From assembly GCA_002307245.1 (NCBI GenBank), contig DBTW01000096.1, positions 9,350 through 27,412 on the forward strand: DNA of 18,063 bases, in the 5' to 3' direction. The notes under the pieces are model-generated. The model did no database searches and was not told the DNA's origin. It was given only the letters and a program-made list of their open reading frames with translations. Both the position numbers and the translations under genes were made by a program. Shown in pieces: positions 14,525-18,063 of this stretch (position 1 is the first letter of the stretch; the number at the start of each line of letters is the position of its first letter). The DNA comes from Spirochaetaceae bacterium UBA1306. GTDB lineage: Bacteria > Spirochaetota > Spirochaetia > Treponematales > Rectinemataceae.

Positions 14525-17500
14525 ATGAACCCGACGAAGCCGCGCAATTCCAATCGCCTTGCCGCCTCGATCCTCGCCGCCTCGATCCTCCTCTCGGCCG
14601 GCGGCTGCGATATGGAAGGCCTATCGGGGATCAAGGCCGCGATGAAGGCCGTGACGCCCACGATCGCCGCGACGGGCGTGAGCCTGAACAAGCCGAGCAC
14701 GGCCATGCTCGTAGGCGGGACCGAGCAGCTGGCGGCTACGATCGCGCCGGCCGACGCCATCAACCAAGGCCTCGCCTGGAGCAGCGACGCGGACGATGTG
14801 GCTACGGTGTCGCCCACCGGCCTCGTCTCCGGCATCGCGCCCGGACTCGCCACCATCACGGTAACTACCAAGGACGGAGGCTATAGCGCGAGCTGCGCGG
14901 TTGCCGTCGCGAAGACGGCCGTAGCGGTCGCGGGAGTGAGGCTATCGGAAACGGGCGCGAGCCTGAAGATCGGCAACACCCTCCAGCTGAGCGCAGCCAT
15001 CGAACCCTCGGACGCGACGAACCAGAGGCTCAGCTGGAACACGAGCGACGAGGCCGTGGTCGGCGTCAGCTCGACCGGGCTCGTGACCGCCCTGGTCGTG
15101 GGCTCGGCCTCCGTTTACGTCGTCACAGCCGACGGGGCCCGCATCGCCTCCTGCGCGATCACCGTACCGCCGATCCCCGTGAGCGGAGTCGGCCTGGACG
15201 CCGAGGCCGCGAGCCTCGAGGTCGGCGACGTCCGTCAGCTCGTCGCGAGCCTCGCGCCCGAGGATGCCACGGATCAGGCCCTGAGCTGGAGCTCGAGCGC
15301 GAGCTCGGTGGCGAGCGTCTCGCCGCTCGGCCTGGTCACCGGCCTCGCGGCCGGCAAGGCCCTCATCACCGCCACGAGCGCCGACGGCGGCTATACCGCT
15401 ACCTGCGCCTTTACCGTCGCTTCCGTGCCCGTAACGGGCCTCAGCCTCAATAAATCCAGCACCGCCATGCTCGTAGGCAAGACCGAGGGCCTCAGCGCCA
15501 CCATCGCTCCCGCCAAGGCTACGAACAAAGGCCTCTCCTGGTCGTCGAGCGCCCCTGCCGTAGCCGCCGTATCCGGCACGGGCTTCGTATCCAGCCTCGC
15601 GGAAGGGAGCGCGGTCATCACCGTCACGAGCGCCGACGGCGGGCATACGGCCTCCTGCACGATCCTCGTCACGAACACGCCCGTCGCGGTCTCGGGCCTC
15701 AGTCTCTCAGCCTCGAGCGCGAGCCTCGCCGTGGGAGGAACCAAGCAGCTCGCCGCCTCGATCGCGCCGGCTTCCGCCACGAACCAGAACGTGAGCTGGA
15801 GCTCCAGCGCCGCCTCGGTCGCCAGCGTCTCGGCTACCGGCCTCGTCACCGCCATCGGGGCGGGCAGCGCCACGATCACCGCCGCCAGCGACGACGGCGG
15901 CTACTCCGCCGGTTGCGCGGTGACAGTCACCGTGCCCGTGAAGGGCATAAGCCTCTCGGCCTCGAGCGCGAGCCTCCTCATAGGCGGGACCAAGCAGCTC
16001 GTCGCCTCGATCGAGCCCGCGAACGCCTCGAACAGGGGCCTCTCCTGGAGCACGAGCGCCGCGGCCGTCGCGAGAGTATCCTCGACGGGTTTCGTCACCG
16101 GCATCGCCGTCGGCAGCGCTGTCATCACCGCCACCAGCGCCGAGGGAGCCTACGCGGCCAGCTGCGCGGTCTCGGTGATAGTACCGGTCAGCGGAATCGA
16201 CATCTCGGCCTCGAGCGCGAGCCTCGTGCCCGGCGGGACCAAGCAGCTGAGCGCGGCGATCTCGCCCTCGAACGCCAGCAACCAGGGCGTGGCCTGGAGC
16301 ACGAGTTCTTCTTCGGTCGCGACCGTCTCCTCGACCGGCCTCGTCACGGGCGTCGGGCCCGGCGGCGCCACGATCACCGCCACCAGCCTCGAAGGCGGTT
16401 TCGCGGCCAGCTGCGCCGTCTACGTCACCATGCCCGTGACCGGCGTCAGCCTCTCCGCCTCGAGCGCGAGCCTCGCCGTAGGCGCGACCGCGCAGCTCGT
16501 CGCCTCGATCGCGCCCTCGAACGCCACCAACCAGGGCCTCTCCTGGAGGACGAGCGCCGCGGGCGTCGCGACCGTCTCGGCCGCCGGCCTGGTGACCGGC
16601 CTCGCGAACGGCAGCGCCGTCATCACGGTCACTACGGCCAGCGGCGGCTATACCGCGAGCTGCGCGATCAGCGTGGTCATCCCGCTCGCGGGCATAAGCC
16701 TCGCCAACACGAGCGCCACCGTAGCGAGGTCGACATGGGTCGCCCTCGACCTCGTCTTCTCGCCGAGCGACGCGACGAACCGGAACATCGCCTGGTCGAG
16801 CGCCGATCCCTCCATCGCGGCCGTCAACTCGGCGGGCATCGTGACCGGGACGGGCTGGGGCTCCACCACGATCACGGCGACAGCCGAGGACGGAGGCTTC
16901 GCGGCGAGCGCCGCCGTGACGGTCAAAGGACTCGTCTCCGCCCTCGCGGGAGGAAGCTATTCGGGAAGCCTGGACGGCACGGGCAGCGCCGCCAGGTTCA
17001 ACAGCCCGAATCAAATGGCGAGCGACGGGACTTTCCTCTACGTAGTCGACTCATACAACCACATGATTCGGAAAGTCGCCGTCTCCACCGGCGCAGTAAC
17101 GACCCTCGCGGGCTCGACGAGCTCGGGCAGCGCCGACGGAACCGGCGCTGCCGCCGGCTTCCGCTTCCCGGAGGGCATAGCTTTGGCGGGAGCCTATCTC
17201 TATGTCGCCGACACCGGGAACAACATGATTCGGCGCCTAGACCCCGCCACGGGGGCAGTGACAAGCTTTGCCGGCTCGACGACCGCCGGATCCGCCGACG
17301 GGACCGGAACCGCCGCCGGCTTCTCCGGTCCGGTCGCCTTGGCGAGCGACGGAACGAATCTCTACGTCTCGGACAAGGGCAATAACACCATCAGGAAGAT
17401 CGTCATCTCCACGAAGGCCGTGACGACTCTCGCCGGCTCGGTCGGCACACCGGGCTGCGCGGACGGCAGCGGGACATCGGCCAGATTCTCGAATTCCTAC

Positions 17501-17896
17501 GGCCTCGCGACGGACGGGACGAATCTATATGTCGTGGAAATCAGCTACTCCCTGATCCGCAAGATCGTCATCGCCACCGCCGAGGTGACGACCCTCGCCG
17601 GCTCGGGCAGCAAAGGGTATTCGGACGGCATCGGAACCGCGGCGACCTTCAACTGGCCCTACGGAGTGGCGACGGACGGGACTTATCTCTACGTGACGGA
17701 CGGCAGTAATCACGCGATCAGGCGGATGAACCTAAGCACGCGCGCCGTGACTACGCTCGCGGGATCCGGCGGCTCGGGCTACGTCGACGGCATCGGCGTG
17801 GACGCGAAGTTCAATTTCCCCTACGGGATCGTCATCGTCGGGGCCGATCTCTACATCGCCGACCGCAACAACAATATAATCAGGAGGATCAGGTAG
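14525..17896 (+). CDS. Second surface lipoprotein: nine BIG2 repeats and a six-bladed NHL propeller (paralogue)
   Basis: The ATG at 14525 has GGAG 9 nt upstream. The 1123-residue product has a lipoprotein signal peptide with C28 in LSAGGC. The mature N-terminus C-D-M-E-G-L-S matches C-D-L-E-G-V-S of the upstream protein, followed in both by MKA. Residues about 50-802 are nine BIG2 domains and about 803-1123 are six NHL blades (e.g. YSDGIGTAATFNWPYGVA, LYIADRNNNIIRRIR). Repeats 1 to 6 line up in order with those of the upstream protein; the ninth resembles the start of upstream repeat 9 joined to the end of repeat 10. Every repeat but the last has one Cys near its end. The likely role is as for the paralogue: a lipid-anchored stalk with a ligand-binding propeller at its tip. 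Sequence divergence in the propeller loops suggests the two bind different partners. Confidence 0.92.
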   Translation: MNPTKPRNSNRLAASILAASILLSAGGCDMEGLSGIKAAMKAVTPTIAATGVSLNKPSTAMLVGGTEQLAATIAPADAINQGLAWSSDADDVATVSPTGLVSGIAPGLATITVTTKDGGYSASCAVAVAKTAVAVAGVRLSETGASLKIGNTLQLSAAIEPSDATNQRLSWNTSDEAVVGVSSTGLVTALVVGSASVYVVTADGARIASCAITVPPIPVSGVGLDAEAASLEVGDVRQLVASLAPEDATDQALSWSSSASSVASVSPLGLVTGLAAGKALITATSADGGYTATCAFTVASVPVTGLSLNKSSTAMLVGKTEGLSATIAPAKATNKGLSWSSSAPAVAAVSGTGFVSSLAEGSAVITVTSADGGHTASCTILVTNTPVAVSGLSLSASSASLAVGGTKQLAASIAPASATNQNVSWSSSAASVASVSATGLVTAIGAGSATITAASDDGGYSAGCAVTVTVPVKGISLSASSASLLIGGTKQLVASIEPANASNRGLSWSTSAAAVARVSSTGFVTGIAVGSAVITATSAEGAYAASCAVSVIVPVSGIDISASSASLVPGGTKQLSAAISPSNASNQGVAWSTSSSSVATVSSTGLVTGVGPGGATITATSLEGGFAASCAVYVTMPVTGVSLSASSASLAVGATAQLVASIAPSNATNQGLSWRTSAAGVATVSAAGLVTGLANGSAVITVTTASGGYTASCAISVVIPLAGISLANTSATVARSTWVALDLVFSPSDATNRNIAWSSADPSIAAVNSAGIVTGTGWGSTTITATAEDGGFAASAAVTVKGLVSALAGGSYSGSLDGTGSAARFNSPNQMASDGTFLYVVDSYNHMIRKVAVSTGAVTTLAGSTSSGSADGTGAAAGFRFPEGIALAGAYLYVADTGNNMIRRLDPATGAVTSFAGSTTAGSADGTGTAAGFSGPVALASDGTNLYVSDKGNNTIRKIVISTKAVTTLAGSVGTPGCADGSGTSARFSNSYGLATDGTNLYVVEISYSLIRKIVIATAEVTTLAGSGSKGYSDGIGTAATFNWPYGVATDGTYLYVTDGSNHAIRRMNLSTRAVTTLAGSGGSGYVDGIGVDAKFNFPYGIVIVGADLYIADRNNNIIRRIR
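14561..14590 (+). repeat. Perfect 15-bp tandem duplication in the signal-peptide codons
   Basis: GCCGCCTCGATCCTC occurs twice in a row (14561-14575, 14576-14590), coding AASIL-AASIL in the hydrophobic core. The upstream paralogue has a single copy (AASIL), so the repeat arose after gene duplication or was lost there. Confidence 0.9.
14672..16930 (+). repeat. Array of nine BIG2-coding repeats (period about 250 nt)
   Basis: Units 5 to 8 are the most uniform. The core 'gcctcgagcgcgagcctc' is shared near 15711, 15958, 16207 and 16456, followed by gg(c/a)gg(g/a)accaagcagct in three of them. This points to recent expansion or gene conversion in that part. Confidence 0.85.
16931..17893 (+). repeat. 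Six NHL-blade coding repeats
   Basis: Blade signatures DGTGSAARF, DGTGAAAGF, DGTGTAAGF, DGSGTSARF, DGIGTAATF and DGIGVDAKF are each followed by a LYV(A/V/S)D or similar strand and IR(K/R). Unlike the upstream paralogue, all six blades keep the DG(T/S/I)G loop. Confidence 0.8.
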
Positions 17897-17927
17897 GGGG
17901 GCGCGATCGGCCTTGATCCTTATTTAG
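17885..17927 (+). terminator. Possible weak terminator after the second lipoprotein gene
   Basis: AGGATCA (17885-17891), overlapping the last codons, can pair with TGATCCT (17914-17920), followed by the T/A-rich TATTTAG. The loop is long (22 nt) and GC-rich, so this is a weak candidate. Confidence 0.3.
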
Positions 17928-18063
17928 TGTTTCGAAGATTAGCGGTAATAATTCCATAAATTGCTTAACCAAAAGCAAATGCAGGTAGATAAGCTGCTTT
18001 CGCTGTCCCCGGTGTTCGCACATCCTTCTTCCACCACTTATTCTCCAGCGGGTCGAGCTTGGT
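17897..18063. other. AT-richer tail after the gene cluster
   Basis: Composition drops sharply (21/60 GC in 17941-18000). TTGCTT (17961-17966) and TAGATA (17986-17991) form a poor promoter-like pair with 19-nt spacing. No RNA gene or mobile element is recognised. It marks the end of the envelope cluster. Confidence 0.6.
17965..18063 (-). CDS. Possible 3' end of a convergent gene (partial, unrecognised)
   Basis: On the minus strand, 32 codons are open from the window edge to TAA at 17967-17965, reading TKLDPLENKWWKKD and ending AYLPAFAFG. The composition (Trp-Trp, Lys, acidic residues) looks protein-like. However, a second minus-strand frame is also open here, through to a stop inside the lipoprotein gene's end, so the choice is uncertain. 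No family is recognised. Confidence 0.3.
   Translation of the reverse strand, partial: TKLDPLENKWWKKDVRTPGTAKAAYLPAFAFG

Noticed and set aside
11032..16930. Regularly spaced repeats considered as a CRISPR array
   Set aside because: The period is about 250 nt, the units are in-frame, and they code for BIG2 domains.
15707..17014. Minus-strand open frame (435 codons) opposite the second lipoprotein
   Set aside because: It shows a repeated pattern only because the BIG2 array on the plus strand is repetitive; composition is Arg/Gly/Asp-rich.
17940..18063. Integron attC-like or IS-end sequence in the tail
   Set aside because: Short inverted matches (e.g. AAGCA/TGCTT) exist, but no core sites, terminal repeats or recombinase motifs could be made out.

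Overview
The window is about 18 kb of mostly high-GC DNA with every clear gene on the plus strand. It encodes a set of cell-envelope proteins and one signalling enzyme. The organism is a diderm. A spirochaete of the Treponema/Spirochaeta type is my best guess, from the class III cyclase next to a FecR-domain protein, the relaxed lipoboxes (AGGC) on two large Ig-repeat lipoproteins, and the outer-membrane-like barrel proteins. No rRNA or other marker gene is present, so the assignment is an inference. No transposase, integrase, CRISPR array or tRNA was seen.

Layout. (1) 1-1566: the 3' part of a secreted protein with a cadherin-like beta-sandwich and BspA-type leucine-rich repeats, less GC-rich than its neighbours. 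(2) 1587-8606: three closely spaced or overlapping genes. They are a membrane-bound class III adenylate cyclase, a FecR-domain protein with a long array of fibronectin/Ig-like modules, and a signal-peptide-bearing protein with a C-terminal beta-barrel-like region. The FecR gene is split by one extra base in a T run near 5626-5628. The two halves together contain a tandem duplication of about 406 codons. (3) 8607-8758: a 152-nt gap with an AT-rich island and a C8-A7 tract. (4) 8759-17896: a barrel-transglutaminase-TPR protein whose stop overlaps the start of a BIG2/NHL-propeller lipoprotein (ATGA overlap), then a 55-nt gap with a perfect 10-bp hairpin, then a paralogous BIG2/NHL lipoprotein. 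(5) 17897-18063: an AT-richer tail, possibly holding the 3' end of a convergent gene.

How they may work together (inference). The first operon could couple a cAMP signal, sensed by the periplasmic part of the cyclase, to an envelope structure built from the FecR/Fn3-like protein and its barrel partner. The second set looks like a surface system. The two lipoproteins present long Ig-fold stalks tipped by six-bladed propellers. The co-translated transglutaminase-like/TPR protein is a candidate processing, cross-linking or assembly factor. I know of no described system with this exact content.
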